Positions 44,575 to 53,844 of a stretch of 58,517 nucleotides of DNA are shown in pieces. Origin of the DNA: Virgibacillus chiguensis (GTDB lineage: Bacteria > Bacillota > Bacilli > Bacillales > Amphibacillaceae); assembly GCF_900129865.1 (NCBI RefSeq), contig NZ_FQXD01000004.1:229670-288186 (forward strand), read 5' to 3'. The position numbers and the translations under genes were made by a program. Below the pieces are notes generated by a model, which saw only the letters and a list, made by a program, of their open reading frames with translations, made no database searches and had not been told where the DNA came from. Numbering within the stretch: position 1 is the stretch's first letter; every line of letters starts with the position of its first letter.

Positions 44575-45637
44575 TTTATTGATTGTTGGGGGTGGTCCGG
44601 CCGGATTGAGTGCGGCAATTCGTGGGGCAGCAAGTAATATAGATGTTACGCTGATTGACGAATCCTTTACTGTAGGTGGGCAATTGCGACAACAAATTCA
44701 ACAAGTAGATTCCTTACCTAAAGGCTATTCGCCTTCACGAGGAGTAGAAATATTAGCAAAGTTAGAAAAAGAAGTTTTACATTCTGATGTAAAAATTTTG
44801 AATAATCATACTATGGTAGGCACTTATGAAAATGGTGAAGTTGGTGTAACGAATGGAACAGATACGTTTCCTATTAGGGCTAAAAAATATCTTTTTGCCC
44901 CGGGTGCTGCCGAAGAAGCAATTATCTTTCCGGGCTGGACACTTCCCGGGGTAATGACTGCAGGAGCTGTGCAAATTTTACTTCACCGGGAGCTCGTTTT
45001 GCCAGGTGAAGAAGCCCTTATCGTTGGTTCTAATGATTTTGCGCTGGAAACAGCGCAGCAGTTAATCGAATGTGGCATTAACATAAAAGGTATTGTGGAA
45101 AAGGGGGACAAGGTTATAAGCGAAAATGTTGGTTTACTTTCTTATTTGAATACATACCAAATCCCTATTTATTTACAAAGTGAAATTGAAATGGTTACAG
45201 GAAAAGGAGAGATAGAGTCAGTTATTGTCCAAACAAATGAGACACAATTAAAAATGAAGGTTGATCTTATTTGTACAGCAAGTACTTTTTCGCCAATTGT
45301 AGAGACCTTTCAACTCATGAATTGCCATTTAATATACAAACATGAGCTTGGTGGATGGATCCCTATATATAATCAAGGGTTTCAGACGACGAATGACTCT
45401 GTATATGTAGCAGGCAATGCTGCAGGTGTTACTCATTTAGGGGCAATACTTTTGACAGGAGAAATTGCTGCTGTTCATGCTTTAGCGACTATGGGGAAAA
45501 TTTCAAATGTGGATGATGTGTTAGATGAACTGTGGGAAGCATTATCATCTTTAGAGCAGGCAGAAAATATGCAGCGAAGATATGAAAATATTCAAGCGTA
45601 TTATAAATTAAAGGGCTTGCCTCTGCCAAAAATTTAG
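44564..45637 (+). CDS. FAD/NAD(P)-binding oxidoreductase subunit (HcnB/OoxA-like)
   Basis: A 357-residue pyridine-nucleotide-disulfide-type subunit: LLIVGGGPAGLSAAIRG (FAD Rossmann) near the start, KKYLFAPGAAEEAIIFPGWTLPGVMTAGAVQ, EEALIVGSNDFALETAQQL (second dinucleotide site) and VYVAGNAAGVTHLGAILLTGEIAA near the end. HcnB, OoxA and the alpha subunits of D-hydroxyproline dehydrogenase look like this. The ATG at 44564 lies 6 bp after AGGAGGG, inside the previous gene; the ATG at 44537 is upstream of that site. Confidence 0.87.
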   Translation: MKTDLLIVGGGPAGLSAAIRGAASNIDVTLIDESFTVGGQLRQQIQQVDSLPKGYSPSRGVEILAKLEKEVLHSDVKILNNHTMVGTYENGEVGVTNGTDTFPIRAKKYLFAPGAAEEAIIFPGWTLPGVMTAGAVQILLHRELVLPGEEALIVGSNDFALETAQQLIECGINIKGIVEKGDKVISENVGLLSYLNTYQIPIYLQSEIEMVTGKGEIESVIVQTNETQLKMKVDLICTASTFSPIVETFQLMNCHLIYKHELGGWIPIYNQGFQTTNDSVYVAGNAAGVTHLGAILLTGEIAAVHALATMGKISNVDDVLDELWEALSSLEQAENMQRRYENIQAYYKLKGLPLPKI

Positions 45638-45661
45638 AAGGAAAAAAGGGAGGAGCATTTT

Positions 45662-45979
45662 ATGGATAATTCAACCATTGTTTGCCGATGTGAAGAAATC
45701 AATAAAGATGAAATCATTACTGCTATACAGTTAGGAGCGGAAACATTTGATGACGTAAAGCGTTTGACGAGATGTGGGATGGGGCCTTGTCAGTCAAAAA
45801 TATGCTCAAATCTTGTTCGTGAAATCATTCATGAACAGACGGGGATAAGCTTATGTCAGTTAAAGCCGTCTAGAATGCGTGCACCACTTCGATTAATAAG
45901 GATGAAGACATTAGCTGATCATAGAACAGCTAACAAAGTGGCTTCCGTTCTTCAAGATTCTGAAGAAGGAGGAGTTTAG
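45662..45979 (+). CDS. BFD-like (2Fe-2S)-binding subunit
   Basis: A 105-residue protein with the BFD-type cluster motif: IVCRCEEI (C8, C10) and RLTRCGMGPCQSKIC. In related enzymes this module is either fused to the HcnB-type subunit or separate, as here, adding an electron-transfer centre. It stands between the two flavoprotein subunits, 24 bp after one and 3 bp before the other. GGGAGGAG precedes the ATG. Confidence 0.87.
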   Translation: MDNSTIVCRCEEINKDEIITAIQLGAETFDDVKRLTRCGMGPCQSKICSNLVREIIHEQTGISLCQLKPSRMRAPLRLIRMKTLADHRTANKVASVLQDSEEGGV

Positions 45980-45982
45980 CAA

Positions 45983-47080
45983 ATGAACAATAATTATGAT
46001 GTAATCATAGTTGGTTGTGGGGTGATTGGTAGTAGTATTGCTTACCATTTGTCCGAACGTCAAAAGCATCGTGTGTTAGTAATTGATAAAGGGTTTCCAC
46101 TGTCAGGAACGTCAGGTGCAACACAGGCATGGGTGTGGGTGCATAGCAAGACACCTTCTTGGTATGGAGAGTTGAGCATGTATAGTGCAGAACTATATCC
46201 GTTTTTAGAGCGGAAAATAGGGGATGTAGAATACAAGCGAACAGGTGGAATCGCCCCATTTTTTCATGAAGAGGACAGAAAAAATGCTGAACAGTTAGCG
46301 GAAAGTCAGGCTGAGGTTGGAATAGATATTGACGTGCTCAGCAGAGAAGCAGCGTTAAAAAAAGAACCGGCGCTTTCACCGGAAATTGTAGGAGCAACAT
46401 TTAGCTCAATAGATGGGAATGTAAATCCTTTTCGTTTAGTGGAACTGTATATTAAAGCAGCCAAAAAACTTGGAGTGGATTTTTCTTTTTACAACCCAGT
46501 AGTCAATATGAAAAAACAAACAGACCAATATATTATAGAAACTAAAAAGGGAGAGTTTCGAGCACATAAAGTTATTATTGCCGCTGGTCCATGGTCTAAA
46601 GAACTTGGAGACATGCTTGATATACAAGTACCGATAAAGCAAGTTCGTGGACAAATATTAGTGACTGAACCATTAGCACCATTTTTAAAACATACCATTG
46701 GCGGTCTGAGACAGGCGGATAATGGGGAGGTGCTAATTGGCTATTCCAAAGAAGAAGTAGGGTATGATAAACGATCAACTGTAGATGTTTTGCAAGAAAC
46801 CGCTAATATGGCCATTCATATGGTTCCATCTTTAGCCAATGTCAATGTCGTACGCTGTTTTGCTGGTATACGGGTAATGCCTTTGGATGAATATCCAATT
46901 ATTGGTGAAATCCCTCAATTAGACAATGCTTACATAGCCGTTATGCATAGCGGTATTACGCTCTCTCCACTGGTGGGGACGCTGATGACTGAACTTATAG
47001 TTGATGGTGAAACTTCTATTGATTTGAATAGATACCATATGGGAAGATTTAGTCATTTACTAAGAAATAAGATGCTGTAA
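45983..47080 (+). CDS. FAD-dependent amino acid/amine dehydrogenase subunit (HcnC/DAO family)
   Basis: A 365-residue D-amino-acid-oxidase-fold protein: DVIIVGCGVIGSSIAYHLSER at the N terminus, SGTSGATQAWVWVHSKTPSWY, GGIAPFFHEED, VIIAAGPWSKELGD, GQILVTEPL and CFAGIRVMPLDEYPIIGEIP. It should be the catalytic subunit oxidising a secondary amine such as D-proline, D-hydroxyproline, glycine, sarcosine or an opine. With the three preceding genes it forms a four-subunit complex like LhpBEF, HcnABC or archaeal proline dehydrogenase 1. GAAGGAGGAG precedes the ATG. Substrate undetermined. Confidence 0.85.
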   Translation: MNNNYDVIIVGCGVIGSSIAYHLSERQKHRVLVIDKGFPLSGTSGATQAWVWVHSKTPSWYGELSMYSAELYPFLERKIGDVEYKRTGGIAPFFHEEDRKNAEQLAESQAEVGIDIDVLSREAALKKEPALSPEIVGATFSSIDGNVNPFRLVELYIKAAKKLGVDFSFYNPVVNMKKQTDQYIIETKKGEFRAHKVIIAAGPWSKELGDMLDIQVPIKQVRGQILVTEPLAPFLKHTIGGLRQADNGEVLIGYSKEEVGYDKRSTVDVLQETANMAIHMVPSLANVNVVRCFAGIRVMPLDEYPIIGEIPQLDNAYIAVMHSGITLSPLVGTLMTELIVDGETSIDLNRYHMGRFSHLLRNKML

Positions 47081-47237
47081 AACTCCCACTTTAACAATTG
47101 ATGGTATAACAGCAAGTGGAAGAGGGATAAAACAGCGCTAGATTTTAAGATTAAATGTTAGGGATATAAGGGGAATAAATGGTTCGATTAATCTGTTTCA
47201 ATGAAACGTTGATGGAGTTCATAAAAGGGGGAGAATT

Positions 47238-48665
47238 ATGGAAGCGACATGGGCGATCATTATCGGATCGTTAATTATTTTAGGGATCGGATCAGCCATT
47301 TCGGTTTATGTGGGTAGAAAACAAAGTGGAAGTGAAAATTGGCTTGTTGGTGGTAGGTCTTTGCCAGTTTATGTTGTAGCTGGAAGTCAATTTGCTACAG
47401 GAATGGGAGGTGGGGTATTAGTCGCTCACATCGGAATAGGATATAGCGCAGGTTGGTCGGCTATTACGTACAATTTATTATATTCAATTGGGATTATTTT
47501 ACTTGTGTTGCTTGCGGGATGGTTAAAAAAGCAAAAGTTCTCCACCTTACCAGATATTTTTAAAAAGCTGTATGGTAATAACAAAAAAATGTTAACAACA
47601 GTCACTTTATTGGCAGTTGTTGTACCATTTGGGTGGTTATGTACGCAATTAGTAGCATTTGCTAATTTATTTACAGAAATTACAGGAATCTCTTTTACTC
47701 TCTTAATTATTATTTTTGGGATCATTAGCCTTTGTTTTGTCTTACCAGGTGGACTTACGTCTGTTGCTTGGACGGATTTTATTTTTGGTTGTTTGATGTT
47801 GGCGGTTTCAATTGTGAGTGCGATTTATATGCTAAATATGAGTGGGGGATGGAGTAATATTGTTTCAAATGTACCACAAGAGATGATTGCTTTTCCAGAA
47901 GGGATGGGAGCTATAGGTGCATCAACTATTTTGCTTTGGACATTCGCTATTTTTCCTGGTGCACTAACGAATCAGATGTCTTACCAGCGTATTTACGCAG
48001 CGAAAAATATTAAAGTAGCTAAACAAGGATTTATAATCGCAGCTATAGTAGGGGTTGTATCAGGAGCTTGGGCGTCATTTATGGGCATCGCCATTTTGTC
48101 CCAGCAACCAGGGCTAGCTAATTCAGAGTTAGCGGCTGGGTGGTTTTTAACCCAAATTCCGACTTGGTTTTTAGCCATTTATGCCTCCTTTATTATTGCT
48201 ACTATTATGTCTACAGTAAGTAGCGCTGTACAATCGGTAGTTGTAAATATTTCAAAGGATATCTATCAATCCTATGTAAACCCAGAAGTAAGTGAGCGAA
48301 AGCTTCTTTATATATCGCGATTGTTGTCTATATCAGTAGTTATTATAGCTGTTATGCTAGCAATATATTATCCGAGAGCTTTAGGATGGTTACAAGCTAC
48401 ATATGCTTATTCAGCCGCGGGTTTGTTGGTACCAATTTTTCTTGGTTTTATGTTAAGAAATAAGTTTTCTCTTACTGCTAAAGGAGCTTTAGGTGGTATT
48501 TTATTTGGAATTATTGGAGCCGCTTCTGCGCAAATCATGGATACAGTTGTTCCGTATGCAGTTTATGGTATTGGTAGTTCGTTGATCGGTTTTATTGTAG
48601 CGCATTTTTTATTTAGAGGCGGTCAAGAAGTTGGAGAAGAACAAAAAGAGGTCTTTGCAGAATGA
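47238..48665 (+). CDS. Sodium:solute symporter (SSS family)
   Basis: A 475-residue permease with about 13 membrane segments; VYVGRKQSGSENWLVGGRSLPVYVVAGSQFATGMGGG is the typical SSS N terminus (as in PutP and PanF), and IATIMSTVSSAVQSVVVNISKDIY the conserved segment around helix 8. It follows the four dehydrogenase genes after 157 bp and is probably the importer of their substrate. AAAAGGGGGAG precedes the ATG. A terminator lies at 48820. Confidence 0.87.
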   Translation: MEATWAIIIGSLIILGIGSAISVYVGRKQSGSENWLVGGRSLPVYVVAGSQFATGMGGGVLVAHIGIGYSAGWSAITYNLLYSIGIILLVLLAGWLKKQKFSTLPDIFKKLYGNNKKMLTTVTLLAVVVPFGWLCTQLVAFANLFTEITGISFTLLIIIFGIISLCFVLPGGLTSVAWTDFIFGCLMLAVSIVSAIYMLNMSGGWSNIVSNVPQEMIAFPEGMGAIGASTILLWTFAIFPGALTNQMSYQRIYAAKNIKVAKQGFIIAAIVGVVSGAWASFMGIAILSQQPGLANSELAAGWFLTQIPTWFLAIYASFIIATIMSTVSSAVQSVVVNISKDIYQSYVNPEVSERKLLYISRLLSISVVIIAVMLAIYYPRALGWLQATYAYSAAGLLVPIFLGFMLRNKFSLTAKGALGGILFGIIGAASAQIMDTVVPYAVYGIGSSLIGFIVAHFLFRGGQEVGEEQKEVFAE

Positions 48666-48819
48666 AATTTCTGAATTGAAATAATTATCATTCTAAATTT
48701 CATGAAAATTTTCTACTCGTTCATTTATTTGCAACATATTTTTCAAAAGAATATAGTAGTGTACGGTTTTAGAACTGGATTCGGCAGATGTAGTATGAAA
48801 AGAAGAAGCGATAATTGAG

Positions 48820-48858
48820 AGAGCCTAATCATATTATAAACTAGGCTCTTCTCTCTTT
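48820..48858. terminator. Bidirectional terminator between SSS and SCO genes
   Basis: AGAGCCTA (48820-48827) pairs with TAGGCTCT (48842-48849), followed by TCTCTCTTTTT. It stands between convergent genes. Confidence 0.75.
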
Positions 48859-48863
48859 TTATA

Positions 48864-49451
48864 TTATAAACCTAATTCTTTTAGATCATTAACCATGGTG
48901 TCGATACTATCAGCTTGCACACCATTGTATTTTTTAATGACTTCCCCTTCAGGGTTAACTAAGAAAAAGCTCGTACCATGTGTTACTTGATCGTTGCCTT
49001 CGGGAGGGGGAGCGACCATGCTCTTAAATGATTTGATAGAAAACTCTTTGATCTTCTCAAAATCATAGCCTGTTAGAAAGGTCCAATTATCTAAATTTGC
49101 TTGGTATTCTTTAGCGTATTCTTTTAATACGTCAGGTGTATCATATTCTGGATCGACACTGAAAGATACAAATTGAATATCCATATTTGCTTCATTTGTC
49201 TTTTGTTGTAACTTTGCTAGATTAGATGTCATCGGTAAGCATACGGTTGTACAATTTGTAAAAATAAAATCAGCAATCCAATAGTTCCCCTTCAAGTCCT
49301 CTAAAGAAAGTTTTTCGTTATCTTGCGTAGTATACGTAAAGTCCATAACTTCTTCTGACATATTTGGTTCAATCTTTTCTTCTGCTCCACCACAAGCTGT
49401 TAGAAAAGCAGCTAATACTAGCAAAGCAACCCCTATAAACTTTTTCATCAT
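48864..49451 (-). CDS. SCO1/SenC-family protein (cytochrome oxidase CuA assembly)
   Basis: SCO proteins deliver copper or reduce cysteines for the CuA site of cytochrome c oxidase. The 195-residue thioredoxin-fold lipoprotein has a lipid-anchor signal (LLVLAAFLTACGG), the copper CxxxC in FTNCTTVCLP, and the ligand His in DQVTHGTSFFLV. It resembles B. subtilis BsSCO/YpmQ. The ATG at 49451 is used because GGAAGGA precedes it; the ATG at 49466 overlaps that site. It stands alone. Confidence 0.9.
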   Translation of the reverse strand: MMKKFIGVALLVLAAFLTACGGAEEKIEPNMSEEVMDFTYTTQDNEKLSLEDLKGNYWIADFIFTNCTTVCLPMTSNLAKLQQKTNEANMDIQFVSFSVDPEYDTPDVLKEYAKEYQANLDNWTFLTGYDFEKIKEFSIKSFKSMVAPPPEGNDQVTHGTSFFLVNPEGEVIKKYNGVQADSIDTMVNDLKELGL

Positions 49452-49912
49452 CAACTTCCTTCCCATCTTGTTACCCCACGTATATTTGATGTTTAAAAGG
49501 TTATTTTAGAGCTTCAAATTGAAGTGGTTTGTCTCTCCGTTCAAGAGTTGGAGGTCCGCTGAGCATGAGTGTAATCAGATAATAGCAGCACCTACATCCC
49601 CTTTATTCAAAGGCTTTGGTTCTATCATACCTTTGTAGTACGAACGATCCTAAAGTGATGAAAGAAAACTTCCAATAATAAAGATCATGCCATTTCTTTC
49701 CCACATTTAACGCTTCAAAAAACCTTCTAACATCTGTTCACAATTTAAAACATAGTTTAACAAAATTGTACCAAGTAAACACTTCCATCGCAATATGGAT
49801 ATGTGAAGGAAAAATGACAACTTGTAATCGATGTTGATATGGAAAGCTCGGTTCATTTGTAACGTATATTTCAGTTATCTATTATTTCGATACAGCAATT
49901 CCTACGGTATTT
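49452..49912. other. Intergenic stretch without a recognisable gene
   Basis: About 450 bp between two minus-strand genes. It should hold the SCO promoter at its left side. No open frame with a ribosome site, repeat or riboswitch was seen. Confidence 0.4.
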
Positions 49913-50578
49913 TTACACCGATTTTTGTGCAGTGAGTAGATCGCAGACTTCTACTAAACTATCTACTACTCGATACGTTTTGATGTACATTTCTTCATCA
50001 GGTTCAACTAAATCAGGTACTACTATACAATTTATGCCAGCTTGATAAGCAGCTCTTAAACCATTTGGTGAGTCTTCTAACACCATTGCCAATTCTGGGG
50101 TTACATTTGCGCGCTTACATGCTTCAAGGAAAATATCAGGATGAGGTTTTCCGCGCGTTACTTCATCCCCACTCATATAAAAGTCAAATCTAGCTTTCAA
50201 ATTTGTCATCGTCAAATAGCGATCAATCGTTTCTAATGAACTAGAAGAGGCAACACATTTTTTAATCTTTTGTTCATCTAATATATCAAGAAGTTCTGGA
50301 ACACCTTTCATTATTTTTAAGCCATCGTTTTTTAATATTTTCTCAGATTCATAGAGATAGTCTTCCTCTATAAGGTTAAAGGAAAATTTTTCTCCGTATA
50401 CGCTTTTTAACATTTTCTCATCTTCCTGGTTTCCAGCACCAATAATCTTACGGTATATGTCTAGCGTTAGGTTATACCCAGCATTTTTCATCGCCTTTTT
50501 TAAGGCTTGGAAGGCAATCCGTTCCGTGTCAAATAGTAAACCGTCCATATCAAAGATCATTAATTTTAATTGACTCAT
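49913..50578 (-). CDS. HAD-superfamily hydrolase (beta-phosphoglucomutase-like)
   Basis: A 221-residue HAD subfamily IA protein: LMIFDMDGLLFDTE (catalytic Asp pair at the N terminus), KKCVASSSS (motif II), RGKPHPDIFLEACK (motif III Lys) and MVLEDSPNGLRAAYQAG (motif IV acidic). Similar proteins are phosphatases or phosphoglucomutases; substrate unknown. The ATG at 50578 with GGAGG at 7 bp is chosen; the frame extends 46 codons further upstream without a ribosome site. Monocistronic. Confidence 0.88.
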   Translation of the reverse strand: MSQLKLMIFDMDGLLFDTERIAFQALKKAMKNAGYNLTLDIYRKIIGAGNQEDEKMLKSVYGEKFSFNLIEEDYLYESEKILKNDGLKIMKGVPELLDILDEQKIKKCVASSSSLETIDRYLTMTNLKARFDFYMSGDEVTRGKPHPDIFLEACKRANVTPELAMVLEDSPNGLRAAYQAGINCIVVPDLVEPDEEMYIKTYRVVDSLVEVCDLLTAQKSV

Positions 50579-50858
50579 TGCATATCCTCCTAAATGAATG
50601 TAATATGTTTGTACTTTATTAGTACTGTTCTTAGTTAGTAACGAAAATATACAATCGGAACTTCTGTTGAAAGTAGCGTGTATTATTCTTTCAGCTTGAT
50701 TATTAACGCACTTCAAGTATAGAAACCATGTTCATTATAGCAGTCATAAGAGCAACTAGCTAACATTTGGGTGAAAGGGAGGGGAAGAATAGTAGTATAA
50801 TAAACTTAGCTAACATAGAAACGATATCACAAAGCTGTGAATTAGGAGGTATACACAA

Positions 50859-51758
50859 GTGAAAAGAATTGCGAAGGAAACCTATGTTTTGTCAATGTCA
50901 CCAAAGAACAAGCCCGTAGAAACAGTTTTTTCAGGAGAAACAATTCTATTTGAAACGTACGATTGTTTTAGTAACGAAATGAAAAGTGAAGATGATTTAT
51001 TCCACACCGTCGGGTGGGATAAAATTAATCCAGCGACAGGACCGTTGTTTGTGGAAGACGCCAGACTAGGAGATACATTAAAAGTGGATATATTGGATAT
51101 TCAAATTGCTAACCAAGGCGTAATGTCCATCACACCAAAAATGGGGGCTTTAGCAGGTAGTTTTACTGATGAAAAAACAAAAATTATTTCTATACATGAT
51201 GGGAAAGCTATTTTTAATGAAACTCTACAATTACCGATAAAACCTATGATTGGAGTTATTGGAACTGCTCCACTTGATGAAGATGTGCCAACAGGAACGC
51301 CAAAAGATCACGGTGGAAATATGGATTGTAAACGAATTGGAATAGGATCTTCCCTTTATTTACCGGTAAATGTAGAAGGGGCTCTTTTGGCAATGGGAGA
51401 TGTACACGCAGTTATGGGAGATGGTGAGGTAGTTATTTGTGGATTAGAAATTGCTGCTGAAATTACAGTTAAAGTTAGCGTAATTAAAGGACAACCTTAT
51501 CCACTTCCCTTTTTAGCTGATGACAAACACGTAATGACGATAGCGTCTCGTGAAACGCTAGATGAAGCTTCTAAGCAAGCAACGAAACATATGCATACTT
51601 TTCTTGTGAATGTACTGAAAATGGAAGCGCATGAAGCAGCAATGTTTCTATCTGTGGGAGCAGATTTAAAAATTTGTCAAATTGTTGATCCGTTCATGAC
51701 ATCGCGAATGGAACTTCCAATGTGGGTACTGGATAAATACGGTTATCAACTACTGTAG
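50859..51758 (+). CDS. Acetamidase/formamidase family protein
   Basis: A 299-residue FmdA/AmdA-family hydrolase, which releases ammonia from short amides. Visible motifs are FETYDCFSNE, NPATGPLFVEDARLGDTLKVDILDI, PTGTPKDHGGNMDCK (conserved His/Asp), GALLAMGDVHAVMGDGEV and FLSVGADLKICQIVDP. It starts at GTG 50859 after AGGAGG. GTAGGGGG/CCCCCTAC at 51849-51877 may end this transcript. Substrate not determined. Confidence 0.88.
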   Translation: MKRIAKETYVLSMSPKNKPVETVFSGETILFETYDCFSNEMKSEDDLFHTVGWDKINPATGPLFVEDARLGDTLKVDILDIQIANQGVMSITPKMGALAGSFTDEKTKIISIHDGKAIFNETLQLPIKPMIGVIGTAPLDEDVPTGTPKDHGGNMDCKRIGIGSSLYLPVNVEGALLAMGDVHAVMGDGEVVICGLEIAAEITVKVSVIKGQPYPLPFLADDKHVMTIASRETLDEASKQATKHMHTFLVNVLKMEAHEAAMFLSVGADLKICQIVDPFMTSRMELPMWVLDKYGYQLL

Positions 51759-51886
51759 AGAACAAGTTTTACGATTTCTATGTGAAGAAGAGGTGGAGTG
51801 AAGGAAAAATAAGCATATAAAAATGAATGGTCTTTATTGAGAGAAATGGTAGGGGGAAAACTCCCCTATCCCCCTACAAGTGCAAG

Positions 51887-52348
51887 TCATTTTCTTTTTG
51901 CAGCGATTAAATGAATTGTATGTATCTGACCAGTATGATGTGCTTCATGGAATGTAGCAACTTTTGCTAGTCCGCCGATTGTATCTTGCCCTAGAAAAGG
52001 TTTTTCCAATGGCGTAGCAAAATATTCCGCGTCCAGTTTCATAGCACGCTCCATTTGTTGTTGTAGTTTTTCTCTTAATTCTGTAAGGGATGGCACATTA
52101 TTTGGCCAATCAGCAGGTTTTGTACCGTTTCCAAATAGAGAAATAAATTCCTCTGGTAAATGCTTTGTTTGGTTCGGGAAACCAAATAGAAATTGCTCCG
52201 CAACAGTTAAAATATGTCCGATATGCCAATGTACCGTATTATTTAGTTCGTCTAATTGTTCGTCAATTAGTGATTCATCTAGCTTATCTAGTTCCATAAA
52301 CAGCATGTTACGATTCAACGCAAATTGTTCAATTAAATCTTTACTCAT
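51887..52348 (-). CDS. DinB-family protein
   Basis: A 153-residue four-helix DinB/YfiT-like protein with the three-His metal pattern suggested by VHWHIGHILTVAEQFLFG and FHEAHHTGQIHTIHLI. The family includes thiol-dependent transferases (bacillithiol S-transferases) and damage-inducible proteins of unknown role. GGGGG precedes the ATG. Monocistronic. Confidence 0.82.
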   Translation of the reverse strand: MSKDLIEQFALNRNMLFMELDKLDESLIDEQLDELNNTVHWHIGHILTVAEQFLFGFPNQTKHLPEEFISLFGNGTKPADWPNNVPSLTELREKLQQQMERAMKLDAEYFATPLEKPFLGQDTIGGLAKVATFHEAHHTGQIHTIHLIAAKRK

Positions 52349-52636
52349 TTTTCATCCCCCTATTTGCTCAATTTGAGATTAGTATAACAGAGAAGTTATA
52401 AGATGAATAGTTTTATACCTATATATGTATAAGAAATGTTGTTTTGATTTTTTACATTGATTTCATTGTTACTGATACTACCGAAAGCGAATTGCGGATT
52501 TGACACTTAGAGTTATTAGACATGTTCCCAGTCTGGAGGCGAAGTTTTAAGTACCTTAAAGGTAATGGAAGGAAAATGCTGGACATATGGTTTTATGTGC
52601 TGTAAGGTAGAAGGTAATAAAAATGATGAATATTTG

Positions 52637-52822
52637 AAATCGCTAGGGGTGCCATTTTTAATGGCTGAGATCAACGTGCAACGTTGGGACTCTTTGAACC
52701 TGAACTGGCTAACAAACCAGCGGAGGAAAGTGACTGTAAGACTATTTACTGTACATAGTCTTGCTTCTATATATGTGTATACATGTCACTTTTTCCGACG
52801 TTGGAGAAAGTGACATTTTTTG
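52637..52822 (+). promoter_or_regulatory. TPP riboswitch with terminator platform, thi operon
   Basis: The aptamer is at about 52637-52735: AGGGGTGCC, GGCTGAGAT, GGGACTCTTTGAACCTGAA, CTGGC...CCAGCGGAGGAAAGTGACTG. ATGTCACTTT (52783-52792) and AAAGTGACAT (52807-52816) with a T run form the terminator; GAAAGTGAC at the aptamer's 3' side can pair with GTCACTTT instead. It is very like the riboswitch at 38866, including the terminator arms. The first gene, tenI, begins 411 bp downstream. Confidence 0.93.
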
Positions 52823-52880
52823 TTCCGGTCTAGGAAATTATAAAATTTTAGCAGCTGTGGTAAACTAACTAAGTTATTTA

Positions 52881-53093
52881 GCCACGTCCGGCTCCAGCGC
52901 CTTCAACTAGGCGACTTCGCGAAATTGCCCTACGGGATAAGTCATCATCGGTTCGTTCTAAATAGGAAGGCCGACTAAAGACGGGCTTGCCGGAGGGCGC
53001 CGACATACTCCTGTTGCAGGAGCATGCTTCCTAAAACTTTCGTTGATTCGTTCCAGTCGTTACGTTGCTAGCCGAGCGCTCCGAGCCTTTGTT
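52881..53093 (+). repeat. Dispersed intergenic repeat, copy C (full length)
   Basis: About 213 bp starting GCCACGTCCGGCTCCAGCGCC and ending GAGCGCTCCGAGCCTTTGTTC, with imperfect mirrored ends (GGCTCCAGCGC and GAGCGCTCCGAGCC). Internal hairpin ACTCCTG-TTG-CAGGAG near 53000. It is inverted relative to copy A and lies within the thi transcript leader, between the riboswitch terminator and tenI. Confidence 0.85.
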
Positions 53094-53232
53094 CCACTAT
53101 AAGAAAACCCTTGGAACGCATAAGGTAGTCTCTATCATCATGAAAAGCATTCGCTTTTCATGTCAAGATGTGTTGTATAAAAAGCCTTCCATTTTTCCAC
53201 AAATCTGGATTAAACGAATAGGAGGGGACCTA

Positions 53233-53844
53233 ATGCAATTATATGCGGTAACGAATGGAGAAACGGAAGAGACAAAATTAATCAGTACAATACTAGCAAT
53301 TGCTCCTTTCGTAGATCACATCATTTTAAGAGAAAAACAGAAATCGAGATTAGAATATTTGCAATTTGTGCAGGTATTAATAAACAGCGGTGTTCCAAAA
53401 GAAGTACTTTGTATTCATACGCATGTTAAAATTCCGTTTTTAACGGGAGTAAATCAATTGCATTTACCTGAATACCGCACAAATATAGGGGAGATAAAGC
53501 GCTTCTTTCCCTCTTTAAGGGTGGGGAGTTCTGTTCACTCTTTGGAAGCGGCAAAATATGCTGAAGATAATGGGGCTGACTATGTGATGTTTGGACATAT
53601 TTATCAAACAAACAGTAAACCAGGCATAAAACCAAGAGGATTATACCAATTGGAACAAGTCATTCATGCACTTACAATCCCAGTCATTGCAATTGGTGGG
53701 ATAACAGGAGATAGAATATCCCATTTTAAAGATATTGGGGTAACAGGTGTTGCTGTCATGTCGGGGATTTTTAGTGCAACTTGTCCAAAGACAGCTGCCA
53801 TGAGCCTACGTAAGGAGGTAGAGAAAATTGAAGGATTATTATGA
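53233..53844 (+). CDS. tenI: Thiazole tautomerase TenI
   Basis: TenI aromatises the thiazole phosphate carboxylate made by ThiG. The 203-residue TIM-barrel protein resembles ThiE but lacks its activity: LYAVTNGETEE, IILREKQKSRLEY, CIHTHVKIPFLTGVNQLHLP, VGSSVHSLEAAKYAEDNGADYVMFGHIYQTNSKPG (catalytic His) and PVIAIGGITGDRI. The ATG at 53233 follows GGAGGGG. It overlaps thiO by 17 bp. tenA and thiD, which often flank it in Bacillus, are absent. Confidence 0.9.
   Translation: MQLYAVTNGETEETKLISTILAIAPFVDHIILREKQKSRLEYLQFVQVLINSGVPKEVLCIHTHVKIPFLTGVNQLHLPEYRTNIGEIKRFFPSLRVGSSVHSLEAAKYAEDNGADYVMFGHIYQTNSKPGIKPRGLYQLEQVIHALTIPVIAIGGITGDRISHFKDIGVTGVAVMSGIFSATCPKTAAMSLRKEVEKIEGLL

Noticed and set aside
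52565-52813. 82-codon frame over the second TPP riboswitch
   Set aside because: It translates the aptamer and terminator; no independent coding evidence.
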